64,000 bases of DNA, from NCBI GenBank assembly GCA_903871875.1, contig CAIQIR010000055.1, positions 1 to 64,000 on the forward strand. The letters run 5' to 3'. Under the pieces are notes generated by a model. That model ran no database searches, had not been told where the DNA came from, and saw only the letters and a list, made by a program, of their open reading frames with translations. The DNA comes from an uncultured Schlesneria sp. (GTDB lineage Bacteria > Planctomycetota > Planctomycetia > Planctomycetales > Planctomycetaceae). Made by a program: the position numbers and the translations under genes. Shown piece after piece: positions 54,870 through 63,934 of this stretch (position 1 is its first letter; each line of letters starts with the position of its first letter).

Positions 54870-57800
54870 TCAAGAATAAGGATTGTCACCGCGATTCAGT
54901 CGTCGACCCGGGATGCCTGTCCATGAGGTATTGGCAGGAAGCGTTTCACCCTTCATGACAAGTGAGAGATCCCCGACGGATGCATCTGACCCCAATTCAC
55001 TGTCATAAAGAACCAGCGACATCGCGCCGAGACTGCATCCGTCGCCGACTTTGATCGCCGACATCTTCATGACCCGGTCTTCAAACAGATGCGTCTGAAG
55101 TGTGCAGTCGAGATTGATGGCGACATCGTTTCCGATCTGGACGAGATCGAACTCCGTGAGTTCGGTGGTGTCCAGATAGACCCTCTTGCCAATTTTGGCT
55201 CCCAAAAGACGGAAGAACCAACAAATGTGCGGTGTACCGGCGAGCAAATCGAGAAAAAATGGCGAGGCAAAATTGTCGAGCAGTGATGTGACAACTTCCG
55301 TCCGCCACACGAAGGGACTCCAGAGGGGACGCTCGCAAGGGCGATAACGGCCGATCAGAACCCATTTGAAACCGACCATCACCAGCGCCGCCGCGTTTCC
55401 GGTAATCACATACAGCAACGGAAACAGCACGACGATCTGCCAAAGTGGCATCGCGTCCCGCATCAACAAAATTGCGGACAACAATACGTTGGTGAATATG
55501 ATGAATAACGTGGACGGCAGTGTGATCCGAAAGAATTCAATCAATAACCGTTGAGCTACTAACCACGAGGTGGGACGAAACGTTTCTTCCTCAGTGAATT
55601 CAGTACTCGTTTGCCGTTGCGGCAGGAAGAAAGAGGGGGAGCCAAGCCACGACGAACCATCGGCCATGTCCGTCGTTGGCGGAACGGAAAGACATCCGAT
55701 CAAACTGTTATTCGGAATCGTCGCACCAATCGGAACCAGTGCACTATTGCCAATAAATGTCCGTTGGCCAATGTACGTATTGTCGATCGTCATGGTGCCA
55801 TTTTGCACGCGGGCCGCTCCCAGCGACACTGCGTCAGCGACGAAACTTTCATCGCCCACGTAAAGACAATCGGGCGAGACAAACGAAGCGGTTGAGATCT
55901 CGGTTCGACGACCGATCTTCGCTCCCAGCAAGCGATACCAGGGGGCCAGATAGAGTGTCGAGTAGAGCGGGCCGATCACATCCAGACTGAGATGCAACAA
56001 ACGATCGACAAACCATTTCCGAAAATAGAAGCTGTGATGCAGGGGGTACGTACCAGGACGGACCCGCCCTAGCAATAGCCACTTCACCGCGACAATCTCA
56101 CAGCTGATCAGAAAAACAAACGATGTGGCAACAAACGGTGCAAGGACCAGATAAGAGTAATGCTCATCGAGATAGTTCAAATGAGCCATCACAACCATGC
56201 CGGGGAAAAAAGCAACCATGGGCAACAGAGGAAAAACCAGGATGCCAGCAACATACAGCCAACCATACGCGAAGCGACGCCAGAACGAGGGCTTCGCCAC
56301 CGTTGGTGACGGCGACCAGTCGGCGGGCTTTTCAACGGGCCGCGCTGGCGAACCTTTCCAGGATTGACCGGTTGGAATTGTGTCATCAGAGCACAGCAGG
56401 GAAAGGTCGTCCAGTTCCGAATCGTCCGACATTCGCGCACCTGGCCGTAGCACGGTGCGCGTTCCCACATAACATCGCTGGCCAATTTCGATCGGTCCGA
56501 GAATTAGCCAACCGTTTTCCACCGTCGCACAGGTGAAGTGCGAATCGGCTCCTAAACAGGTGTCGTCACCGATTGTTAATAAATCGTAGGCCTGCCCACC
56601 ATCATTCCCGAGATAGACGTTGGATCCAATCCGCGATCCCATCAGACGATAATAACAAGTCAGCAGCGGAGTTCCGGTCAAATAACTGGTGGGCACGATA
56701 TTGCGAATCGCCTGGACGAACCACCAACGAAGAAAATAGGTTCCCCACAGGGGGTATCGCCCCGGTTTGATGCGGCCAATCACAACCCATTTCACGACAA
56801 TCGAGAACGCCAACATGACGGGATAGAGCACGATGAGTGTTGCCAGCGATAGCAAGACCGCTTCAAAACCGGGATATCCGTCATCGAGTAGAAAGGTATA
56901 GGTCAGGTACGGCGCCAGCCACTGCAACGAGAAAAAGCCGACGATGAAGTACAGCCCCACCGTTTGGACAACCGAGCACCAGGCGTGTCGCCGCGAAGAT
57001 TTTCGCTGCTTTTCATCATTTACCGGAACATTCGTTGTGGCCTCAGCCGATGTCGGGGCACCATGCCGGACGCGCAGGACCGTTGCCAATTGTGCGATCG
57101 TCGGATGCTGATAAACGTCAAGCATCGAGATGTCTGCAAATTCGGGAAATCGCCGTAATGACGACACCATCCTCGCGGCCAGTAAGGAATGTCCACCCAG
57201 ATCCATGAAGAAGTCCTCATCTGGACCGATCGTGCTCGACGAAAAGACCTCACTCCAGGTCAGCGACAATTGCCGCTCGAAATTATTCTGGGGGATCCAG
57301 TCGTTTGCGGCGTCACGGGTTGGCCTGATCGCTCGAGAGCGAGGAGCAGGCAATTGCTTGCGGTTGACTTTGCCGCTGGTCAATGTGGGCAATGATTCGA
57401 TCGATTCGAACAGCGATGGAATCATGTAAACCGGCAGTGTCTCTCGAAGGTGGTGGCGCAACTGGTCTTCGTCAAATTCTTCAGCCGTTCGAGAGACCAG
57501 GTAGGCAATTAACTGCTGGACGCCGAGTGCATCTTCTCGTACCGTAACTGCGGCGGCGCGAACGCCTGGGCATCGCAGTAGTTCCGATTCAATCTCGGAA
57601 AGTTCAATGCGAAATCCTCGCAATTTGATCTGGCCGTCGGCTCGCCCGAGAAACTCCAACTGTCCGCCAACTGTCCAGCGTGCCAGATCCCCGGTCCGGT
57701 ACAGCCGGCGAGATTGCTCACCCGAAGCGAAAGTGGAGTTGAAAACGAAACGCTCTCGCGTCAAGTCGTCTCGTCCGACATACCCGCGCGCAAGACCAGC

Positions 57801-58883
57801 CCCACCGAGATAGAGTTCACCCGTTTCACCAGATGGCAACTCGTGGCCTTCTGCGTCCATTACGAAAGCGGAATAGCCGGGCAACGGTTCACCGATTGTC
57901 ACCGGTTTTGCTCGATCGCATTCGGTCCAGGTCGCAATGACCGTCGCTTCCGTTGGGCCATAAGTGTTGAACATCCGCCGGCCCGGCACACACCATCGAG
58001 CAACAAGGTCGGGTGAACAGGCTTCACCACCCACAATCAAAATACGGACGGTGGGTAATTCCCCTTCCATCATCGCGAGAAGTGTCGGAACGCACGAAAG
58101 AATCGTGATACCCAATTCGGTCAATTGACGGGGCAGGTCTGGCCCAGCGTGGACCATTTCGGAGGTTGCCGCCACAAGCGTCGCACCGCCGCACCAGGCC
58201 AACCACAACTCTTCAACCGACGCGTCAAACGCGATCGAGAATCCCTGGTAGACGCGATCATCGGGCCGAATTGCGAAACGCGCCGCTTCGGTGCGGGCCA
58301 GATGAACGGCATTACGGTGCTCGATTTGCACGCCCTTTGGCTTGCCGGTCGAGCCAGATGTATAAATGACGTAACAGAGATTTTCCGGTGTCGATTCGAT
58401 TCCACCGTCAGGCAAACGATCTGGTAATTGCAAAGCGATCGTTGGCCAATCGTTGTCGATGAAAACGACTTGCCCATCAAAGCCGGCCAGCTGATCCGCA
58501 TACTCAAGTGTCGAGATCACGATTCTGCTGCCAGAATCTGACAGAATATAAGTGACGCGATCCGTCGGGTATTCGGCATCGAGTGGAACATACGCGCCGC
58601 CCGCTTTCAGAATCCCCATCAAGGCCACATAAACATCTGCGGAACGTGGTAGCCAAAAGGCAACGCTCGCTTCAGGACCGACACCCAGCGAGCGAAGGTA
58701 TCGCGCCAGTTGATTCGCGGCCTCGTCCAAGGCGAGGTAGGTCATTCGGAATGAGCCACATTCGACGGCAATACTCTCTGGATGAAGGTCGACCTGAGCT
58801 TCGAACAGATGTTGTAATTGTGGGACGCGTTGCAATCCCCGTTCGTTGAGTGACGAACGGGACACTTCGAGAGCGACAGGCAT
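54870..58883 (-). CDS. Pls/PosA-family nonribosomal peptide synthetase
   Basis: A 1337-residue enzyme: adenylation domain (about 20-510), carrier domain (about 535-605, phosphopantetheine Ser566 in LGGHSL), then three blocks each of membrane segments and a left-handed beta-helix acyltransferase-like domain. This is the layout of epsilon-poly-L-lysine synthetase (A-T-TM-C repeated), about the same length. Core A motifs are intact: YTSGSTGKPKG, NTYGPTEATV, YRTGDLARW, and SGKVNRK. A hand-aligned specificity code gives D-A-E-S-I-G-T-V-I-K, close to the published Lys code as I recall it. There is no condensation or thioesterase domain; the tandem C-domains would join monomers. ATG at 58883 is seven bases after AGGAAGG. 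Confidence 0.88.
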   Translation of the reverse strand: MPVALEVSRSSLNERGLQRVPQLQHLFEAQVDLHPESIAVECGSFRMTYLALDEAANQLARYLRSLGVGPEASVAFWLPRSADVYVALMGILKAGGAYVPLDAEYPTDRVTYILSDSGSRIVISTLEYADQLAGFDGQVVFIDNDWPTIALQLPDRLPDGGIESTPENLCYVIYTSGSTGKPKGVQIEHRNAVHLARTEAARFAIRPDDRVYQGFSIAFDASVEELWLAWCGGATLVAATSEMVHAGPDLPRQLTELGITILSCVPTLLAMMEGELPTVRILIVGGEACSPDLVARWCVPGRRMFNTYGPTEATVIATWTECDRAKPVTIGEPLPGYSAFVMDAEGHELPSGETGELYLGGAGLARGYVGRDDLTRERFVFNSTFASGEQSRRLYRTGDLARWTVGGQLEFLGRADGQIKLRGFRIELSEIESELLRCPGVRAAAVTVREDALGVQQLIAYLVSRTAEEFDEDQLRHHLRETLPVYMIPSLFESIESLPTLTSGKVNRKQLPAPRSRAIRPTRDAANDWIPQNNFERQLSLTWSEVFSSSTIGPDEDFFMDLGGHSLLAARMVSSLRRFPEFADISMLDVYQHPTIAQLATVLRVRHGAPTSAEATTNVPVNDEKQRKSSRRHAWCSVVQTVGLYFIVGFFSLQWLAPYLTYTFLLDDGYPGFEAVLLSLATLIVLYPVMLAFSIVVKWVVIGRIKPGRYPLWGTYFLRWWFVQAIRNIVPTSYLTGTPLLTCYYRLMGSRIGSNVYLGNDGGQAYDLLTIGDDTCLGADSHFTCATVENGWLILGPIEIGQRCYVGTRTVLRPGARMSDDSELDDLSLLCSDDTIPTGQSWKGSPARPVEKPADWSPSPTVAKPSFWRRFAYGWLYVAGILVFPLLPMVAFFPGMVVMAHLNYLDEHYSYLVLAPFVATSFVFLISCEIVAVKWLLLGRVRPGTYPLHHSFYFRKWFVDRLLHLSLDVIGPLYSTLYLAPWYRLLGAKIGRRTEISTASFVSPDCLYVGDESFVADAVSLGAARVQNGTMTIDNTYIGQRTFIGNSALVPIGATIPNNSLIGCLSVPPTTDMADGSSWLGSPSFFLPQRQTSTEFTEEETFRPTSWLVAQRLLIEFFRITLPSTLFIIFTNVLLSAILLMRDAMPLWQIVVLFPLLYVITGNAAALVMVGFKWVLIGRYRPCERPLWSPFVWRTEVVTSLLDNFASPFFLDLLAGTPHICWFFRLLGAKIGKRVYLDTTELTEFDLVQIGNDVAINLDCTLQTHLFEDRVMKMSAIKVGDGCSLGAMSLVLYDSELGSDASVGDLSLVMKGETLPANTSWTGIPGRRLNRGDNPYS

Positions 58884-59007
58884 GAGAAGGCCTTCCTGGC
58901 GATTTGCCCGGTTCAATAGACATGGCGATCAGAGGTTATGAGATCCTTCTCAAGCGAGCTATATGAGATTGTACGCTCATTTATAGAGAGGGAGGGTTAT
59001 TTAATGG

Positions 59008-59031
59008 GCATCAGAGAGGGTCTTCTGATGC
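59008..59031. repeat. Perfect 8-base hairpin upstream of the synthetase
   Basis: GCATCAGA (59008-59015) and TCTGATGC (59024-59031) form a perfect stem with an eight-base loop, about 125 bases before the synthetase ATG on the minus strand. It could be a leader structure or an operator. Confidence 0.4.
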
Positions 59032-59629
59032 ACCTGATTCGACGGAGGCCAAACGCAGAAGAAGACGATGTCACATCTCTGATCGATTCCTGAGCGATCG
59101 GAAATGCGTCAGAACTCCCCTCCCAATCGGCGACAAACGTTTCCACCGAATTTCAATTCCAATACACAACCGCGTTGGAGTCGAAATCGACGATATGCCG
59201 AATGATCCCCTCTCGAAGCATTAACGGCTTCTTGGGTCACATCGACGGTTGTAAGGAACGATGGCCAACACCAAAAAAGCCCTGTTTTTCTTGGTAAAAT
59301 TTCCACCCGAGGTCACTTAGCAGATCTTAATTGCTGCAAACTGTTCGGATTTTGGAAGTTTCTTCGCCAGCCCCAAAATTGCGATCCACAACACGCCCCA
59401 GAAAACTCCGGAAAACACGAGCCGAGTGAAGAAATTCACAATTTTTTCGCAAGGAAATAAGTCGCTGTTCGACTTCGACTTAGGCCGGTTGTACGGGTCC
59501 TGACGACAGCAGTTTGGATTCAGACTGTTGACTTTCCGAGCCGTGATTTTTATTGTGGCTTTCCTACAGCCGTTACCACATGTAGCGTCAAATACACATC
59601 AGAACCGCTACCCGTTGTGTCGATAAGGA

Positions 59630-59658
59630 TTGACATCTACACCGGTGGATTCTACATC
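59630..59658 (+). promoter_or_regulatory. Candidate promoter for ribonucleotide reductase
   Basis: TTGACA (59630-59635) matches the -35 consensus exactly and is 17 bases from TACATC (59653-59658), a weak -10. It is about 70 bases before the chosen ATG. No NrdR-box pair is evident. Confidence 0.35.
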
Positions 59659-59729
59659 TGAAAATGGATTCTTCATGCCATCTGCCAGGCTTTGGCAGTT
59701 TTTTTGACTCTGGAAATCGAGGAGTGTGC

Positions 59730-62700
59730 ATGATGCACCAGTCCAATGGAATGACTTCGTCCGGATCCACCACGGCCACGACGACTGCTCCCGGCGGTCA
59801 GGGTCTGTCAGGGCGACAACTGCCCGAGACGCGTGCCATGTCGGTTCCCCCCCGTTTCTGTCCCGCCGATACTGATCCGTTCGCCACAGTCGAATGGGAT
59901 TACCGTACTGCCGCCATTAAAGATGAAAATGGAAAGGTTCTGTTCGAGCAAACCAATTGCGAGATTCCAGCCTCTTGGAGCCCATTGGCGACTAACGTCG
60001 TGGTCTCGAAGTATTTCTACGGCGAGCATGGAACACCTGAACGGGAGACCAGTGTAAAACAGGTCATCCACCGAGTTGCCCGTACAATCGCAGACTGGGG
60101 TATTGCCGGAGGCTACTTTGCCAGCCGTGAGGACGGTGAGAATTTTTACCGTGACCTGGCTTGGATGTGCCTGCATCAGTATGGCTCGTTCAATTCCCCG
60201 GTGTGGTTCAACGTCGGGCTGTATCACCAATACGGAGTGAAGGGTGCCCGCGGCAACTACCACTTCAATCCTGCGACGCAGGAAATTGAGCGGCCCGCGA
60301 CGTCATACGAGCTTCCGCAAGCGTCGGCCTGCTTTATTCAGGCAGTCGATGACAACATGGAAGACATCATGCGTCTGGCGACCAGCGAGGCGATGCTGTT
60401 CAAGTTCGGTTCGGGCACCGGTACCGACCTCTCAACGATTCGGGGATCGAAAGAAAAACTGTCGGGCGGCGGAACCCCCTCTGGCCCGCTGTCGTTTATG
60501 CGAGTTTACGATCAAATTGCCGCTGTGGTGAAATCGGGTGGTAAGACCCGCCGGGCTGCGAAGATGCAGTCTCTTAAAGACTGGCATCCCGATATTCTGG
60601 AATTCATCCAGTGCAAGAACAAAGAAGAAAAGAAAGCTCGAGTTCTGATCGACAGTGGTGAATACGATGCCAACTTCAATGGCGAAGCGTATTCATCAAT
60701 CATGTTCCAGAACGCCAATCTTTCTGTTCGTTTGAGCGACGAGTTCATGCGAGCTGTTGAGGAAGGCAAGAAGTGGAAAACACGCTGGGTTACCGACCCC
60801 TCCAAGAATGGCCCCGAATACGACGCTAAATACGTGCTTCGCCAAATGGCCGAGGGAGCCTGGGCCTGCGGTGATCCGGGTGTTCAGTACGACACCACGA
60901 TCAACAAATGGCACACCTGTCCAAATTCGGGCCGCATCAATGCATCGAACCCGTGCTCGGAATACATGTTCCTAGATGACACGGCTTGTAACCTGTCGAG
61001 CCTTAACCTTCGCAAGTTCCAGCGACCCGAGGGCGGTTTCGACGTCGAACGATTCCGGTCAGCAGCGTCTGTTTTTATCACGGCACAAGAGATTCTGGTC
61101 GACAACGCCAGCTATCCAACTCCCGCGATCGCCAAGAACAGCCACCTGTACCGACCGCTCGGTTTGGGCTACGCCAATCTCGGTAGTTTGTTGATGTCGA
61201 TGGGGATTCCCTACGATAGCGACGCCGGTCGTGGGATCGCCGGAGCGATTACGGCCCTGCTCACCGGTCAAGGTTATCTGACATCCAGCCGCATCGCCGG
61301 ATACCTAGGCCCGTTCGCCGGGTATAAAGAAAACGCCGAACCGATGTTGCGCGTGATGCGTATGCACCGAGATGCGGTAGACCGTATTGATGCGACATGC
61401 CCAGAATATCTTCGCAACGCCGCCGGCAAGGTCTGGGACGAATGCGTGGATTCAGGGCGACAGTATGGTTATCGCAACGCTCAGGCTACGGTGTTGGCAC
61501 CGACCGGAACCATTGCCTTCATGATGGATTGCGACACAACGGGTATCGAACCCGATATCGCTCTCGTCAAATACAAGCAATTGGCCGGAGGTGGCATGAT
61601 GAAGATCGTGAATCGCACGGTTCCACTGGCGCTCAAGACGCTCGGCTATGACTCGCCGGAAATCGAACGGATCGTCAAGCACATTGAAGATTCGGAAACG
61701 ATCGAAGGTGCTGCTGATTTGAAGGCCGACCATGTCAGTGTCTTCGATTGTGCATTCAAGGCCAATAATGGCACGCGAACGATCCACTGGAAAGCACACA
61801 TCAAGATGATGGCAGCCGCCCAGCCGTTCTTGTCGGGGGCGATTTCGAAGACCGTGAATATGCCCACGGACAGTACGGCCGACGACATTGAAAAGGCCTA
61901 TTTTGAAGGCTGGCGTCTCGGCCTGAAAGCTCTCGCAATCTACCGCGACGGCTCCAAGCAAAGTCAGCCGTTGTCAACGACGAAAGAAGGCGATCGCAAG
62001 AAGGGCGGATCCGGCGGCGACCGACCGGCTCGCCGACGTCTCCCACCGACTCGCAATTCGCTGACGCATAAGTTCTCGGTGGGTGGCCATGAAGGCTATA
62101 TCACGGTGGGTTTGTTCGAAGACGGCACGCCCGGCGAATTGTTCATCAGCATGGCAAAGGAAGGCAGCACCATCGGTGGGCTGATGGACGTCATCGGCAC
62201 CGAAACCTCGATGGGCCTGCAATATGGGGTGCCACTCGAAGTTCTGGTGGAAAAGTTCTCGCACTCGCGATTTGAACCGAGTGGTTGGACGCCAAATCCT
62301 GAAATTCCGAATGCCAAAAGTGTGGTGGACTACATCTTCCGCTGGCTCGGCATTCAGTTCCTTCCCGGTTTCCGCGAAGCCAATGCACCGAAGCGTGCAG
62401 AGACTTCGGTATTCGGCGATAGTGAGGACGCCGGCGAAAGTCATCGTCTGGCCGAAGTCGCTTTGATCAAGGCTATGCCTGCGACTTCGGCCCCCTCGAC
62501 GAACGGCCAGACCAATAATGGGAACGGCACCAATGGTCACCATGGCTCGAACGGGAAAACACCCACAGTGATCGCTCAGCGAATGACGTCATCACTGAAA
62601 GTACTGCAGACGACAGTCACTTCATTGGAAGCGACGGCAACCCGTAACCAACAGTTTGCCAAGTTCCAATCAGATGCCCCCAGTTGCAGCAACTGTGGAG

Positions 62701-62768
62701 CAATTACCGTTCGCAACGGCAACTGTTACTTGTGCCACAACTGTGGAACCAGTCACGGCTGCAGTTAG
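59730..62768 (+). CDS. nrdJ: Cobalamin-dependent (class II) ribonucleotide reductase
   Basis: A 1012-residue enzyme that reduces ribonucleotides to deoxyribonucleotides using adenosylcobalamin. Residues about 45-700 hold the alpha-barrel core: Cys201 in SACFIQA, the active-site motif NPCSE (Asn407, Cys409, Glu411) and a Cys420 in TACNLSSLNL. A Ser/Thr-rich N-terminus and a Gly/Asn-rich linker flank it, and the C-terminus has a Cys-rich end (CSNCG and CHNCG, about 986-1012) for zinc and reduction of the active-site disulfide. The ATG at 59730 is five bases after GAGGAG, unlike an upstream in-frame ATG at 59664 without one. It replaces or adds to a class I enzyme. Confidence 0.94.
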   Translation: MMHQSNGMTSSGSTTATTTAPGGQGLSGRQLPETRAMSVPPRFCPADTDPFATVEWDYRTAAIKDENGKVLFEQTNCEIPASWSPLATNVVVSKYFYGEHGTPERETSVKQVIHRVARTIADWGIAGGYFASREDGENFYRDLAWMCLHQYGSFNSPVWFNVGLYHQYGVKGARGNYHFNPATQEIERPATSYELPQASACFIQAVDDNMEDIMRLATSEAMLFKFGSGTGTDLSTIRGSKEKLSGGGTPSGPLSFMRVYDQIAAVVKSGGKTRRAAKMQSLKDWHPDILEFIQCKNKEEKKARVLIDSGEYDANFNGEAYSSIMFQNANLSVRLSDEFMRAVEEGKKWKTRWVTDPSKNGPEYDAKYVLRQMAEGAWACGDPGVQYDTTINKWHTCPNSGRINASNPCSEYMFLDDTACNLSSLNLRKFQRPEGGFDVERFRSAASVFITAQEILVDNASYPTPAIAKNSHLYRPLGLGYANLGSLLMSMGIPYDSDAGRGIAGAITALLTGQGYLTSSRIAGYLGPFAGYKENAEPMLRVMRMHRDAVDRIDATCPEYLRNAAGKVWDECVDSGRQYGYRNAQATVLAPTGTIAFMMDCDTTGIEPDIALVKYKQLAGGGMMKIVNRTVPLALKTLGYDSPEIERIVKHIEDSETIEGAADLKADHVSVFDCAFKANNGTRTIHWKAHIKMMAAAQPFLSGAISKTVNMPTDSTADDIEKAYFEGWRLGLKALAIYRDGSKQSQPLSTTKEGDRKKGGSGGDRPARRRLPPTRNSLTHKFSVGGHEGYITVGLFEDGTPGELFISMAKEGSTIGGLMDVIGTETSMGLQYGVPLEVLVEKFSHSRFEPSGWTPNPEIPNAKSVVDYIFRWLGIQFLPGFREANAPKRAETSVFGDSEDAGESHRLAEVALIKAMPATSAPSTNGQTNNGNGTNGHHGSNGKTPTVIAQRMTSSLKVLQTTVTSLEATATRNQQFAKFQSDAPSCSNCGAITVRNGNCYLCHNCGTSHGCS

Positions 62769-62783
62769 TTAAACCGGTTGATT

Positions 62784-62818
62784 GAAAGCCCTGCCTGTCT
62801 TGGTTGGGTAGGGCTTTC
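62784..62818 (+). terminator. Hairpin after nrdJ
   Basis: GAAAGCCCT (62784-62792) pairs perfectly with AGGGCTTTC (62810-62818). It starts 16 bases after the nrdJ stop. No T run follows, so termination may be partial. Confidence 0.55.
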
Positions 62819-62898
62819 GAGAGACGTAAACCATTGCTTAACAGAAAGATTCCGACCGCCGAGAGCTGATGGATCGGTGCATAACGCGGTACTCGGGA

Positions 62899-62940
62899 CG
62901 CCCCGGTTCATTGGATATTGAACCGGGGCGTTTTTGTTTT
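62899..62940 (+). terminator. Strong intrinsic terminator
   Basis: CGCCCCGGTTCA (62899-62910) pairs perfectly over 12 bases with TGAACCGGGGCG (62919-62930), with an eight-base loop, followed by TTTTTGTTTT (62931-62940). This is a textbook Rho-independent terminator on the plus strand. Confidence 0.92.
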
Positions 62941-63175
62941 CACGGACGATTTCCCGAGACTGGCGGCAGATCCCGCCGAATTTGGGCAAATTCATCAAAA
63001 GTGATCCCCAAGTATCGTTCCGCCGCCGACTTCGTATTGACGAGACTTCGGCGCTGTGCAGAATACCGACGCGTCCTCATCCGCCAATCGTGAACCGTGG
63101 AGTCGGTTTGCACGACGGATGCGACAACACAACTGAAATTCCGTCCGTTCGGCCACGCAAAGGAGTGCATCAGCC

Positions 63176-63871
63176 GTGAAGAAAGTTATCGTTTCCGCAT
63201 CCGCAATCGCCCTGTTGGCTGGTGTGCTCTCGCTCACGCGGGATGCCTGGAGTCAACAAGAAAAGGGCGCCTCTCCGAGCATCCCTCACAAGGTTGGCCT
63301 GATTGACATGGCCTACGTCTTCAAGAACTACAAAAAGTTCGAGACGCTTCGAGAAGACCTGAAGGTGGAAATCGCTGCCAGCGAAGAAAAAGCCAAGTTG
63401 ATGCAGCAGGACACTCAAACCCTGCAAGCGCAGCTGAAGACCTTCACGGAAGGCAGCACAGAATACGCCAAGATCGAAAAACAACTGGTCCAGAAAGCGG
63501 CCGACTTCGAAGGCTTTCGTCGCCAGATGTCGCGTGAATTCCTGAAAAAGGAATCACAGATTTATCTGCAGGTCTATAATGAAGTCTCGACGATGGTCAC
63601 GAAGTACGCCGAGCACTTCAAGTACACGCTCGTGATGCGGTTCAACCGGGAAGATCTAGATACCGAGAATCCCGCGCAACTGCTGCAAGGCATGAACCGC
63701 CAAGTCGTTTACTACCGCGCTGACGACGATATCACCGAACAAATCCTCGCCGAACTCAACAAGCGGATCGAGAAATCTGGCGGAGCCAAGCCAAAGACGG
63801 AACGCGCAACTGATTCAGCGGATCGTCCAGAACGTGAAGCGACGAAGCCCTCGCGAGCATCTAAGAACTAA
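63176..63871 (+). CDS. OmpH/Skp-family periplasmic chaperone
   Basis: A 231-residue exported protein with a signal peptide (MKKVIVSASAIALLAG, cleaved about residue 27) and an OmpH/Skp-type coiled coil: VGLIDMAYVFKNYKKFETL starts the fold, followed by long charged helices (TQTLQAQLKTFTEGSTEYAK, VQKAADFEGFRRQMSREF). Skp trimers hold unfolded outer-membrane proteins in the periplasm. The C-terminus is Lys/Pro/Ala rich and longer than usual. GTG at 63176 is about ten bases after AAGGAG. In many bacteria lpxD or bamA is adjacent, but the window ends here. Confidence 0.88.
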   Translation: MKKVIVSASAIALLAGVLSLTRDAWSQQEKGASPSIPHKVGLIDMAYVFKNYKKFETLREDLKVEIAASEEKAKLMQQDTQTLQAQLKTFTEGSTEYAKIEKQLVQKAADFEGFRRQMSREFLKKESQIYLQVYNEVSTMVTKYAEHFKYTLVMRFNREDLDTENPAQLLQGMNRQVVYYRADDDITEQILAELNKRIEKSGGAKPKTERATDSADRPEREATKPSRASKN

Positions 63872-63898
63872 CGTGAATCTCTGTTCTTGAGCAAATCC

Positions 63899-63934
63899 CC
63901 ATTGGCCAATCCATTGGCCAATCCGTTGGCCAGT
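63899..63934 (+). repeat. Three tandem copies of a 12-base repeat
   Basis: CCATTGGCCAAT is repeated twice exactly, followed by CCGTTGGCCAGT. A frame opening with TTG at 63887 runs through it to the window edge, so it could also encode a Pro-Leu-Ala-Asn-type repeat at the start of a gene; this is not proven. Confidence 0.6.

Larger units (their letters stand above)
58884..59729. other. Divergent region between the synthetase and ribonucleotide reductase genes
   Basis: About 850 bases with no convincing gene. It contains a perfect eight-base hairpin (GCATCAGA/TCTGATGC, 59008-59031), a six-base one (AAGTCG/CGACTT, 59459-59475) and a candidate promoter near the ribonucleotide reductase gene. No cobalamin riboswitch core is seen. 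Confidence 0.45.
62769..63175 (+). other. Intergenic region with two terminator-type hairpins
   Basis: It contains a hairpin right after nrdJ and a classical terminator 80 bases later, both listed separately. The interval between them (about 62819-62898) has no gene and could belong to a short RNA or a leader. The OmpH gene's promoter must lie after 62940. Confidence 0.5.

Noticed and set aside
58884-59729. Cobalamin riboswitch before the B12-dependent ribonucleotide reductase
   Set aside because: I searched for the conserved GCCACTG box and the flanking conserved core and found neither.
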